A stretch of 64,000 bases of DNA from Nostoc sp. TH1S01 (GTDB lineage Bacteria > Cyanobacteriota > Cyanobacteriia > Cyanobacteriales > Nostocaceae), in the NCBI GenBank assembly GCA_018993265.1, contig JAGKSW010000019.1:62001-126000 (forward strand). The letters run 5' to 3'. The notes under the pieces were generated by a model, which made no database searches, was not told the origin of the DNA, and saw only the letters and a list, made by a program, of their open reading frames with translations. Numbering within the stretch: position 1 is the stretch's first letter; every line of letters starts with the position of its first letter. Positions 8,789-17,039 of this stretch are shown in pieces. The translations under genes were made by a program, and so were the position numbers.

Positions 8789-8840
8789 GTCAACTTGACT
8801 TAGGTGAAGTACCACAGGTTACGCTACGCTGCACCTGTGG
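8786..8840. repeat. right-end hairpins of an IS200/IS605-type element
   Basis: Two foldbacks: a 17-nt palindrome TAAGTCAACTTGACTTA at 8786-8802 and an 8-bp stem CCACAGGT (8812-8819) with ACCTGTGG (8833-8840). The second overlaps the stop of the TnpB gene on the minus strand, where IS200/IS605-type elements carry their right-end hairpin and the 3' part of the omega RNA. On the minus strand a TCAA follows, as at some right cleavage sites. The link to omega RNA is inference from position. Confidence 0.55.
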
Positions 8841-9693
8841 CTTCCTGTCCTGAACCAGTATCCCGGCTCATCCCTAGTCTTGCAACTAGCTGATCAGGCG
8901 TAGATTTCCCTTCTTCCAAGGGTATTTTTGACTCAGACAATAGCATTAGGTTAAGGGCTGCGTTAATATCTCTGTCCCAAAAACTCTTGCATTCTGGACA
9001 CTCCCACTCACGAATAGCAAGTGTTAAGTCTTGCTTGATGTAACAGCAGTTGGAGCATCTCTTAGAGCTAGGGAAAAATCTATCTACATAGTGAACTTCA
9101 CAACCGTAGATATCCCCTTTGTACGCCAGCATCGTGAGGAAGTTGCCCCACGCTACATCGCTGATTTGTTTGGCTAATTTACGATCCTTGACCATACTCT
9201 TAATGTTCAAACTTTCCACTGATATTGCTTGGTTTTCGCAAGTTAGTTTCAAGCTGATTTTGTGTTGGGAATCTTGCCTTTGATTAGCCACTTTTTCGTG
9301 AATCCTGGCAACAGTGAGCCTAGACTTGCTCCGGTTGTTAGAACCTTTGTTTTTTCTACTTAATCTCCTCTGTCTTATTTTGAGTCTACGTAAAGACTTC
9401 TGAAAATATCTAGGGTTCTCAAACTTCTCACCTTTTGAAGTAATCGCAAACTCCTTAAGTCCAAGGTCAAGACCTATCTTGTCTCCATTCAAGGGAGCAG
9501 AGGGAATGTCTTGTTCAGTTACTATTGATGCGTAATATTTACCAGATGGTGTTTTAGATATAGTGACATTTTTGGGTATTCCCAGTATCTCCGGATGAAT
9601 TACCATCTTGATAGGTGTCATCTTGGGAAGTCTTAGAAATCCATCAGTATCTATCGAAAAGTGTTGCGGTACTATTACTTTATCTACGCACAT
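8824..9693 (-). pseudogene. tnpB: TnpB (IS200/IS605 OrfB) transposon nuclease, N-terminally truncated
   Basis: RNA-guided DNA nuclease family encoded by IS200/IS605 elements. The 289 residues cover the second half of the wedge region, the RuvC domain and the zinc finger. The RuvC triad is intact: Asp76 (IGLDLGLKEF), Glu160 (ISVESLNIKS), Asp242 (WDRDINAAL); zinc cysteines are CSNC (213-216) and CPEC (232-235). Full-length TnpB has about 400 residues; roughly the first 110, including the helix-turn-helix, are missing. The break is at about 9690, where the coding DNA meets the end of the VOC gene. The element's left end and any tnpA are absent. Probably a dead remnant, although the catalytic half is undamaged. 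Confidence 0.85.
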
Positions 9694-10165
9694 TCACACC
9701 CGCCGCTGAATTAGCTCTTTGTTCTAATCTTTGCGGGTTTGTTGCTTCCAGATACTTAGTAGCCATCTCTGGAGTCAGGAGTTCCAACATTAAACGGTTT
9801 TCAATCCAAAATTCCACCACATCGAAAGCACCATCACGACTACAAGGAAGCACTCGCCAACCTTCCCGTGCGCCAATTCGTTCGATTTCCTCGACGCTGA
9901 GGGGAACAGAAATAGCTGCATGAACTGATGTGTAATTTGCGGGATGCTCATTTATCTGAAATCCTGCTTGTCCTTGCCATGCATCTGGGATAAGCTCACT
10001 ACCCAAAGGATAAAATTCAATTCCTGTACCAAATTCATCTCCTACAAACATCATATATGCACCAGGATTAGGGGAAAACGGTACTACTCTGCCATGCATA
10101 ATTTCTGCCATGACGTTAGCTACATGTTGAGGATTCTTTACAGAAATGGAAATGTGATGGAGCAT
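9680..10165 (-). CDS. VOC (glyoxalase/dioxygenase)-fold protein
   Basis: A 161-residue protein with the vicinal oxygen chelate pattern: N-terminal MLHHISISVKNPQHVANVMAE with an early His, a middle GTGIEFYPLG with Glu, VHAAISVPLSVEEIERIG, and a C-terminal EFWIENRLMLELLTPE with Glu. Such proteins bind a divalent metal through His/Glu; the substrate is unknown. The start at 10165 directly gives the typical N-terminal strand. Its last codons (AGVNVRR) overlap by 14 bp the open frame of the truncated TnpB, so the 3' end of this gene may have been reshaped by the deletion that removed the TnpB N-terminus. Confidence 0.8.
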   Translation of the reverse strand: MLHHISISVKNPQHVANVMAEIMHGRVVPFSPNPGAYMMFVGDEFGTGIEFYPLGSELIPDAWQGQAGFQINEHPANYTSVHAAISVPLSVEEIERIGAREGWRVLPCSRDGAFDVVEFWIENRLMLELLTPEMATKYLEATNPQRLEQRANSAAGVNVRR

Positions 10166-10327
10166 AGTTACCTCTCAAAATATTACTAAATCACCAAATT
10201 TAGTAGAGCCTTATACTTTATCTATAGCGTGTATTAAAATATTGAAATCTATCTTGAGATGTCATTTAAAAGCAATAATTGCTTAGTAATTGTAGAGTTT
10301 GCTTGAATTATTGACCAAATTAATAAA

Positions 10328-10354
10328 GGTGCGTCTCGATATTACAAACGCACC
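10328..10354 (-). terminator. possible terminator downstream of glgA
   Basis: GGTGCGT (10328-10334) pairs with ACGCACC (10348-10354); on the minus strand the stem is followed by TTTATTAATTT. It lies about 70 bases beyond the glgA stop. The T-run is imperfect. Confidence 0.45.
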
Positions 10355-10421
10355 CTAAAAAATTTTGTGTTAATTAGATGAAAAAACCGTTGCTAAGAGA
10401 AACTTATTAAATGACGCTGAC

Positions 10422-11900
10422 TTACCAATGATGTCTAATCCACTCGTAAATCTTTAAATACTCTGCTCCCGGAATGTTCCATGAGTAGTCATATTTCATC
10501 CCCTGAATAGCTAGTTGTTGGAACTCATCAGGAGACTGATACCACAAATCGATTGCTCGGTTCATCGCCGATTCTAGAGCGTAATTATCGGTTTCATAAA
10601 ATACATAACCATTGCGTTTTTCTGGTGGCAGATTTTGGTCGTAATCTCTATCAAATACCGTATTTACTAACCCACCAACACCACGCACAATCGGCACTGT
10701 ACCGTATTTTAAACCAATCATTTGAGTTAACCCACAGGGTTCGTAATTGCTGGGAACAACAATCATATCTGCCCCAGCATAAATTAGGTGGGATAACTCT
10801 TCATTAAAGCCCAACTCTAAATGCACATCGGGGTGATTATTTAAAAATTCTTTTTCATGGCGAAAATGAGCATTAATTCCTGGTTCTGTAGCTGAACCTA
10901 GTAATACAAATTGTGCGCCTTTATTGAGTGCGTGATAAATAGCGTGATGTACTAAATGCACACCTTTTTGATTATCTAACCGACCGATGTAAGCAATGAT
11001 GGGTTTATCGGCTGCATCAAGCAAGAGCCTTTCGCGCAAAGCCTTTTTGTTATATATTTTTTGCTCAAAATCTTCGTAGGTATAGTTATTTGGGATATAA
11101 CGGTCAATTTCAGGATTCCAAAAATCGTAATCTATACCGTTAAGTACTCCAGAGAATTTATCTTGATGTAAATGCAGTGTATGACCTAAACCACAACCAA
11201 CTTCTGTATAACGCGCTTCTTCTGCGTGGTTGGGTGAAACTGTGGTAACTGCATTGGCGTAAACAATACCCCCTTTCATATAATTCAACGCAAAGGGGTT
11301 GAAGTTGTCGCGTAGCTTATCGTATTGGAAATAGTAAGCTGCTCGATTTAAACCTGTAGCTGCAAGCGTTTCTCCACCACCTATTCCCTGATGCTTGAAG
11401 TTATGGATGGTGTAGCAAACTCGCTGATATTCCATACCATTGTATTTGTAAATTTCAGCCAGCAAGACGGGAATTAAGCCCGTTTGCCAGTCATGACAAT
11501 GGATAATATCAGGGCGCTTGTTGCTTTGATTTAAAAATTCTAAAGCGGCTTTGCTAAAGAAGGCAAAGCGCATATTGTCATCATCGCAACCGTAATAGCA
11601 ACCACGATTAAAGAAATTATCTTGCGAGTGGGGTTGAATAAAGAAGCACAGCCTACCATGCACCCATCCGCAGTATACAGAACAGTGAATTGCTGCACCG
11701 TACCAGGGTACCCATAAGTCTTTGTAGGCATCATGCAGTCCCCAAATATGGTCGTAGCGCATACAATCATACATGGGCAGAATGATCTCAACGCAATTTC
11801 CCCTGCCTTCTAATTCCCTACTCAGTCCGTAAACAACATCCCCTAAACCGCCTGCTTTAATTACAGGAGCGCATTCCGAGGCAATCTGTACTATGTACAT
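10422..11900 (-). CDS. glgA: glycogen (ADP-glucose) synthase, GT5
   Basis: Transfers glucose from ADP-glucose to growing alpha-1,4-glucan. The 492 residues start with MYIVQIASECAPVIKAGGLG, containing the ADP-glucose-binding KxGGL motif (KAGGL), and contain GVLNGIDYDFWNP, IAYIGRLDNQKG and the C-terminal catalytic segment VPSNYEPCGLTQMIGLKYG. The N-terminal wording and the cysteine-rich stretch CSVYCGWVHGRLCFF resemble, from memory, the GlgA2-type paralogue of cyanobacteria rather than the one closest to E. coli GlgA. The RBS AGGACTAGGA lies just before the start. It is monocistronic here, next to a divergent DUF4365 gene. Confidence 0.93.
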   Translation of the reverse strand: MYIVQIASECAPVIKAGGLGDVVYGLSRELEGRGNCVEIILPMYDCMRYDHIWGLHDAYKDLWVPWYGAAIHCSVYCGWVHGRLCFFIQPHSQDNFFNRGCYYGCDDDNMRFAFFSKAALEFLNQSNKRPDIIHCHDWQTGLIPVLLAEIYKYNGMEYQRVCYTIHNFKHQGIGGGETLAATGLNRAAYYFQYDKLRDNFNPFALNYMKGGIVYANAVTTVSPNHAEEARYTEVGCGLGHTLHLHQDKFSGVLNGIDYDFWNPEIDRYIPNNYTYEDFEQKIYNKKALRERLLLDAADKPIIAYIGRLDNQKGVHLVHHAIYHALNKGAQFVLLGSATEPGINAHFRHEKEFLNNHPDVHLELGFNEELSHLIYAGADMIVVPSNYEPCGLTQMIGLKYGTVPIVRGVGGLVNTVFDRDYDQNLPPEKRNGYVFYETDNYALESAMNRAIDLWYQSPDEFQQLAIQGMKYDYSWNIPGAEYLKIYEWIRHHW

Positions 11901-12082
11901 TCCTAGTCCTCGCTATACAAAACTTTATATTAACTATACTGTTCAGTATATGCAATATGTACTCATTGACAAGTGACTAGGCCAATGTTAATCACGAAAG
12001 CTTAATACAAGTGGTAGAGATTTGGGATGCTTCATCTGCTGCAAGACTTATACTGAGGAGATTCGAGGGGTATTAAATTTAA

Positions 12083-12622
12083 ATGAAGCCGAATCTACAA
12101 GATTTTATTGCTGAACGCGCCGAATATCTTGCAGTTATGTACCTGACTCGTCGCAATGATTTAGTGATTGAACGGATAAAGTCGGCTGATTATGGCTTTG
12201 ATATTCTTGTAACGATACTAAGAGATAACCTGCCTACTGGAAGAGTTTTTGGTGTGGAAGTTAAAGCACAAGACACAGCTATCAGCAATTTACAAGATAT
12301 TTCACTCTCTATTGCTCGACAAACAACTGAATATCTTCATAACGTGCCATTTCCTCTATATATATTCCTGTTTACGATGGAGGATGACAAAGGATATTAC
12401 AAATGGCTAAACAATGTTATTGCTGACTCTAACCAAGTTTCTCCTGTTTTGCAAAAAGAACAATGGCATTCTCTAGATGAGAATGGAATTAGACAGATTG
12501 TTGACGATGTAAACGCTTGGTACGATGCCAAGAGTCATTTTGCTGTAAAAATACTCTGGCTTGATAATTATACGATCGCTCCAAATAAAAACCTGACAGG
12601 TGACGCTGCTAAAATACCATAG
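12083..12622 (+). CDS. DUF4365-type protein, possible PD-(D/E)XK nuclease fold
   Basis: A 179-residue protein. The N-terminal part carries the order expected for a restriction-endonuclease-like fold: an early Glu in FIAERAEYLAVMYL, Asp in DYGFDILVTI near residues 46-55, then FGVEVKAQ (E-x-K) near residues 74-81. That matches the DUF4365 family as I remember it. The gene ends 34 bp before the helicase start in the same direction, so the two may be co-transcribed and a nuclease-helicase partnership is conceivable. It could equally be an unrelated small gene ahead of a housekeeping helicase; no activity is shown by sequence alone. Confidence 0.65.
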   Translation: MKPNLQDFIAERAEYLAVMYLTRRNDLVIERIKSADYGFDILVTILRDNLPTGRVFGVEVKAQDTAISNLQDISLSIARQTTEYLHNVPFPLYIFLFTMEDDKGYYKWLNNVIADSNQVSPVLQKEQWHSLDENGIRQIVDDVNAWYDAKSHFAVKILWLDNYTIAPNKNLTGDAAKIP

Positions 12623-12656
12623 AACAAGCAGCGACTCACCAGCACACCTCACAGCC

Positions 12657-14981
12657 ATGACTACAACTATTGACTTTCTCAGTCACCTTAACCCCAGCCA
12701 ACGTCAAGCCGTAGAACACTATTGTGGCCCGTTGTTAGTTGTGGCTGGCGCTGGTTCTGGTAAAACACGCGCACTAACTTATCGCATCGCTAACTTGATT
12801 CTCAAACACCGTGTGCATCCTGAAAATATCTTGGCGGTGACTTTCACCAACAAAGCCGCAAGAGAAATGAAGGAACGCATTCAAAAGCTGTTTGCGGAAG
12901 AATTGGCGATGACGCAACATGGTACAAGATTTGAGTTATTACCAGAACACGAACAGACAAAGTTGCGATCGCAAGTTTACCGCACAACCATTAAAGATTT
13001 GTGGTGTGGCACTTTCCACAGTTTATTTTCACGGATTTTGCGCTTTGATATCGAAAAATATCAAGATGAAAAGGGACGTAAATGGAATCGAAATTTCTCG
13101 ATTTTTGACGAATCAGATGCCCAATCTTTAGTTAAAGAAATCGTCACCAAACAATTAAACCTCGACGATAAAAAGTTTGAACCTCGTTCTGTGCGCTACG
13201 CCATCAGCAATGCGAAAAATCAAGGCTTAACACCCCAAGACTTTGAAAAAGAACAACCAAATTATCGCGGACGAGTAATTGCTCAAGTTTACAGTTCCTA
13301 TCAAGATAAACTAGCAGAAAATAACGCCCTCGACTTTGATGATTTAATTCTTGTCCCGACAAAATTATTTCAACAAAACGAGCAAGTATTAGGTTATTGG
13401 CATCGCAAGTTCTGTCACATTTTGGTAGATGAATATCAAGATACCAACCGCACTCAATATGATTTGATTCGGTTGTTAGTAACTAATGGCGGAGAAAGAA
13501 AAAGTGAATGGAATTGGCAGAATCGCTCAGTATTTGTAGTGGGTGATGCTGACCAATCAATTTATAGTTTCCGCATGGCAGATTTTACCATTTTGCTGGA
13601 ATTTCAAAATGATTTCGGTGATGGTTTGCCAGATGAAGATACGCGCACAATGGTGAAGTTAGAAGAAAACTATCGCTCTTGTGAAAATATCTTACAAGCT
13701 GCGAATGAATTGATTGAAAATAACACGCAACGAATTGATAAAATCCTAAAACCAACGCGGGGAAGTGGCGAACAAATTTATTGTCATAAAGCTGATGATG
13801 AACTTGCAGAAGCAGATTTTGTAATTCGGCAAATTCGTACCTTAGAACATCAACATCCCGAATTAAATTGGGGTAGTTTTGCAATTTTGTATCGCACTAA
13901 CGCCCAATCTCGACCTTTTGAAGAATTGTTAGTGAGGAATCAAATTCCTTACACAGTTGTGGGCGGGATGAAATTTTATGACCGCAAAGAAATCAAAGAT
14001 GTGATAGCTTATCTCAGAGCGATCGCTAACCCTGCTGATACAGTTAGTTTATTGCGGGTGATTAATACTCCCCGGCGGGGAATTGGTAAAGCCACTATTG
14101 ATAATTTAATTAACGCCTCCCAGCAATTAGGGCTGAACTTATGGGAAATTCTCAGCGATGAAACCTCTGTAAATACATTAGCTGGGCGTTCTGCAAAAGC
14201 GGTGAATAATTTTGCCCAAATGATTAGCCGCTATCAAAAACAAGTCGCCACGGTTCCAGTTTCTGAAATTGTCATGGGTTTGTTAGAAGAATCTGGTTAT
14301 GTCCAAGATTTGCAAAGCCAAGGTACAGATGAAGCAGAAGACAGAATTCAAAACGTCCAGGAACTTTATAACGCTGTCTTGCAATTTCAAGAAGAAAACG
14401 AGGATGTTTCGTTAACAGCCTTTCTGCAAAGTACCGCTTTAAGTTCTGATTTGGATAATTTAAAAGAGGGACAAACAGCCGTTTCGTTGATGACTTTGCA
14501 CGCTTCTAAAGGTTTGGAATTTCCGGTGGTCTTCTTGGTGGGTTTAGAACAAGGATTATTCCCCAACTACCGTTCGATGAACGACCCCGCAGCCTTAGAA
14601 GAAGAACGCCGCTTGTGTTATGTAGGAATTACCCGCGCTCAAGAACGCTTACATTTATCCTTCGCCCGCGAACGCCGTTTATATGGTTCACGCGAACCTG
14701 CATTGCGATCGCAATTTCTGGACGAATTACCCCCAGAATTATTAACTAGTCACACTAAAGTCCACGCAGTCTATCCCAAAGCTGCTGCTACAAATCGTGG
14801 ACAGCAAGAAATATCTCAGAACTGGCAAGTGGGAGATAAAGTCCTACACAAAACCTTTGGAATTGGTGAAATAACTCACGTTTTCGGTTCAGGAAATAAA
14901 ATATCTGTGGCGATTAAATTTGCTAGTTTGGGGCAAAAAATTATTGATCCCAGAGTAGCACAGTTGCAAAAAGTAGATTAG
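12657..14981 (+). CDS. pcrA: ATP-dependent 3'-5' DNA helicase, UvrD/PcrA type
   Basis: Superfamily 1A helicase used in DNA repair and in clearing replication blocks. The 774 residues start at the ATG at 12657 (MTTTIDFLSHLNPSQRQAVE), preferred over in-frame codons upstream that overlap the DUF4365 gene. Motifs: Q-motif LNPSQRQAVE, Walker A GAGSGKTR, Ia AVTFTNKAAREMKERI, motif II DEYQDTN, motif III VFVVGDADQSIYSFR, motif IV LEENYRSCENIL, motif V SLMTLHASKGLEFPVVF, motif VI RRLCYVGITRAQERL. The C-terminal GDKVLHKTFGIGEI segment is the Tudor-like tail of PcrA/UvrD that contacts RNA polymerase. A housekeeping gene. Confidence 0.95.
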   Translation: MTTTIDFLSHLNPSQRQAVEHYCGPLLVVAGAGSGKTRALTYRIANLILKHRVHPENILAVTFTNKAAREMKERIQKLFAEELAMTQHGTRFELLPEHEQTKLRSQVYRTTIKDLWCGTFHSLFSRILRFDIEKYQDEKGRKWNRNFSIFDESDAQSLVKEIVTKQLNLDDKKFEPRSVRYAISNAKNQGLTPQDFEKEQPNYRGRVIAQVYSSYQDKLAENNALDFDDLILVPTKLFQQNEQVLGYWHRKFCHILVDEYQDTNRTQYDLIRLLVTNGGERKSEWNWQNRSVFVVGDADQSIYSFRMADFTILLEFQNDFGDGLPDEDTRTMVKLEENYRSCENILQAANELIENNTQRIDKILKPTRGSGEQIYCHKADDELAEADFVIRQIRTLEHQHPELNWGSFAILYRTNAQSRPFEELLVRNQIPYTVVGGMKFYDRKEIKDVIAYLRAIANPADTVSLLRVINTPRRGIGKATIDNLINASQQLGLNLWEILSDETSVNTLAGRSAKAVNNFAQMISRYQKQVATVPVSEIVMGLLEESGYVQDLQSQGTDEAEDRIQNVQELYNAVLQFQEENEDVSLTAFLQSTALSSDLDNLKEGQTAVSLMTLHASKGLEFPVVFLVGLEQGLFPNYRSMNDPAALEEERRLCYVGITRAQERLHLSFARERRLYGSREPALRSQFLDELPPELLTSHTKVHAVYPKAAATNRGQQEISQNWQVGDKVLHKTFGIGEITHVFGSGNKISVAIKFASLGQKIIDPRVAQLQKVD

Positions 14982-15153
14982 GTAAAAATCAAAAGTTTCA
15001 GATCCTCGACTTTTTCAAAAAATCGGGGATCTTTGAGTTCACGAATAATTAATGATGGTTATATAGGGTTCCTATTGGATTTCTGAAAAAAATACAGTAC
15101 AGTAAGTCTTGATAGGGAGCATCCCACTTTTTTGCTTGTCATTGCGAGCGCAA

Positions 15154-15231
15154 CGAAGTGGAGCGTGGCAATCCCATCAACTTGTTAAGATTGAAGACTG
15201 TGGGATTGCTACCCTTCGGGAAGCCACTTCG
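15154..15231. repeat. long inverted-repeat (MITE-like) element
   Basis: Lies in the 328-base gap after the helicase gene. Outer arms CGAAGTGG (15154-15161) and CCACTTCG (15224-15231) enclose inner arms GCAATCCCA (15168-15176) and TGGGATTGC (15201-15209), giving an interrupted foldback of about 78 nt. The wording (ATTGCGAGCG, CGAAGTGG, GCAATCCCA) looks like the dispersed palindromic repeats common in Nostocales genomes. No coding is seen in the rest of the gap. Confidence 0.6.
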
Positions 15232-15309
15232 TGTCTACGTCGTTCCTCCTCGCTGCGGACATTTATTCTCTAGTTGCTAAATAAAAACTGGGATGCACCC
15301 GTCTTGATA

Positions 15310-15669
15310 TTATCCAAACCAATGAGATGCAACCAAACTTGGATCAACTGCTTCTGGGATGTAGCGATGAATATCCTGGACTTGCTCACCTAGAACTTTT
15401 TCAATTCCTTGGCGAATAATTGATTCTATGTGCAATGTACGTTCTAAAGAACGACACAGAGATTCTGAGCAAATAAATTCTGGCTTGTCTGCCGCATCAA
15501 CTGTGATGTATTGATTGGGAATTCTGCTTAAAATATAAGCAATGAGAGTTTGTCTCATATCAGGATTTGCAAAAGCTTCTTGATAGGGATGATGAGGGTA
15601 AGTTTCTAAAATACTCTCAAGCTCTTGAACAACTACGGTTATTGTGAGATTAACTAGAGTTTTAGTCAT
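15310..15669 (-). CDS. small protein, possibly ComFB-like
   Basis: A 119-residue soluble protein. The central segment MRQTLIAYILSRIPNQYITVD resembles the core of late-competence ComFB-family proteins (a helix ending in ALNRLPPxY), and the flanking helices VVQELESILETYP and ESIIRQGIEKVLGEQV fit that all-helical fold. The usual zinc cysteines of ComFB are not evident; Cys appear only in EFICSESLCRSL. The assignment is by eye and tentative. It is preceded by AGAGAGGCG (SD-like) before the start at 15669. It stands alone, 319 bases from the next gene upstream. Confidence 0.5.
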   Translation of the reverse strand: MTKTLVNLTITVVVQELESILETYPHHPYQEAFANPDMRQTLIAYILSRIPNQYITVDAADKPEFICSESLCRSLERTLHIESIIRQGIEKVLGEQVQDIHRYIPEAVDPSLVASHWFG

Positions 15670-15988
15670 TTTAAATCGCCTCTCTTCAATGTAGCTTTCT
15701 TATGATGAGATACCCAATCATAATGGGGCTTTTATAAATTGCTAAAAATAATTCATGAACAATATAGTAATAGCTAAAGTCGTTAGGACATTGATAGATT
15801 GGAATAAATCAGCACCCAAGAGTCAGAAATTAGAGTTTAGACGTAATTAAGTATGATTAATACCTTGATTGATCACACTATGTTTTTATTCTTGTAACTC
15901 TCATGAATCCTGAACTCTTTTGGTAGATGATAAAACTGTCACCTATCTCTTGTCCTCTACTTTAATTAATAATTAACCGGAAAAATTT
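15670..15988. other. intergenic region, nothing recognised
   Basis: About 320 AT-rich bases between two minus-strand genes. I see no gene, no strong hairpin and no repeat here. It should contain the promoter of the ComFB-like gene. Confidence 0.5.
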
Positions 15989-16384
15989 TTAGCAGTGAGA
16001 CGAAATTAAACCTAGATTTATAGTTTGTTGGAGTGCTTTTTCAAAAGTCACTCCTTGTTTAGTAGCAATATATAAAAGTACTATTGCTGCTGAACGGATG
16101 GAATCATCACAATGAATTAAAGTTGGTTTAAGTGATTGGTTGATCACTTTAAAGATATCGAGTGCTGCTTGATGATTAATTTCTCCAAGATTGGTAGGAA
16201 AATTAATATACTGCAATCCTAACAACTCCACTTTTTCTTTTTCGTTGTCTAGTGAGCTTGTTTCATCTGGCGATCTCAAATTGATTACAGACTGGTAGCC
16301 TTCATCAGCCAATTGCTTTAATTGGTCTAATGTAATTTGTCCGGCGATCGCTAATTCATCGTTAATTTTCCTAACAGTAATCAT
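15989..16384 (-). CDS. DUF442/Blh-type tyrosine-phosphatase-like protein
   Basis: A 131-residue protein of the DUF442 (beta-lactamase hydrolase-like) phosphatase fold: MITVRKINDELAIAGQITLDQL at the start, GYQSVINLRSPDE in the middle, and the phosphate loop region PTLIHCDDSIRSAAIVLLY near residue 90. In the family this loop reads HCxSGxRS; here it is HCDDSIRS, so the Cys and Arg remain but the SG core is changed. Activity may be altered or lost. It starts 50 bases after the stop of a 55-residue gene on the same strand, so the two could be co-transcribed. Confidence 0.7.
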   Translation of the reverse strand: MITVRKINDELAIAGQITLDQLKQLADEGYQSVINLRSPDETSSLDNEKEKVELLGLQYINFPTNLGEINHQAALDIFKVINQSLKPTLIHCDDSIRSAAIVLLYIATKQGVTFEKALQQTINLGLISSHC

Positions 16385-16434
16385 GTTTGCCGCCTTACTT
16401 GAGTGGGGCGACTTATTCCGCCGCCCATTTAACT

Positions 16435-16602
16435 TTAATGCCTACGTTTATCGTCAGCGATGTCGCCATCAAAAGGTTGAACTCCCGTTTCTGGGTAGTT
16501 ATCATCTCTAGGGCTAAAAATTCTACTGGCTGCACTTGAGATGTATGTGACAACTTGTGCCGTACCATCTGTAATGGATTGTATGATTTTGGCAACAGAC
16601 AT
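16435..16602 (-). CDS. conserved-looking 55-residue protein of unknown function
   Basis: A short gene below usual size cut-offs, in a different frame from a longer, less convincing open frame (16413-16595). It runs from ATG at 16602 to TAA at 16435-16437 and reads MSVAKIIQSITDGTAQVVTY, then a segment with SAASRIFSPRDDNYPETG and an acidic tail ending DDKRRH. A strong ribosome binding site AGGAGAAG lies five bases before the ATG. The composition (helical N-terminus, PRDDNYP core, charged C-terminus) looks like a real small protein rather than noise. It is followed by the DUF442 gene. The function is unknown. Confidence 0.6.
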   Translation of the reverse strand: MSVAKIIQSITDGTAQVVTYISSAASRIFSPRDDNYPETGVQPFDGDIADDKRRH

Positions 16603-16748
16603 AAATGCTTCTCCTAATGTATTTTGATTGTGAAAAACTTGATTGACTGCTGTATATAAAGAGAATTTATGAGTCAGAATAAATATTTGAAATACCTGGA
16701 ATAAATGAATTTCGTACTCATCAATTCTGACTTTTTAATACTTTTATC

Positions 16749-16991
16749 TTAGTTAGCCTCAATCTCTATTTCTAAACATCTCTCTAAGAGAATAATTGTG
16801 TCAGATTTACAGCATCTCTCGAAAATTTGAATCATGTCATAATCCCAGCTTTTCTCTAATCTTTCGCGTATGTGGTAGATGTGCCAAAACTTGAAAGGGT
16901 TTAACAGTGTCGTGTGCTGGAAAAGTGGTTGGTTAATAAAATGCCATAAAACAATACAATCCTTTAGTAAATAATTATGATTTTTCGACAT
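16749..16991 (-). CDS. hypothetical 80-residue protein
   Basis: An open frame of 80 codons that I do not recognise. The product is rich in aromatic residues and His (CIVLWHFINQPLFQHTTLL, FWHIYHIRERLEKSWDYDM) and ends in an acidic helix (LLERCLEIEIEAN). No clear ribosome binding site precedes the ATG at 16991. It fills an otherwise empty stretch between the 55-residue gene and the GerMN gene on the same strand. It could be a real small gene or chance. Confidence 0.35.
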   Translation of the reverse strand: MSKNHNYLLKDCIVLWHFINQPLFQHTTLLNPFKFWHIYHIRERLEKSWDYDMIQIFERCCKSDTIILLERCLEIEIEAN

Positions 16992-17039
16992 AGTAGTGCA
17001 GTTTTAGATATTGAGAAAACAGAACAGCAAAGAAAACAA

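Noticed and set aside
8824-9693. TldR-type (nuclease-dead, regulatory) TnpB relative
   Set aside because: All three RuvC acidic residues are present; only the N-terminus is missing.
16413-16595. 60-codon open frame on the minus strand
   Set aside because: It overlaps, in another frame, the 55-residue gene at 16435-16602, which has the ribosome binding site and a better composition.
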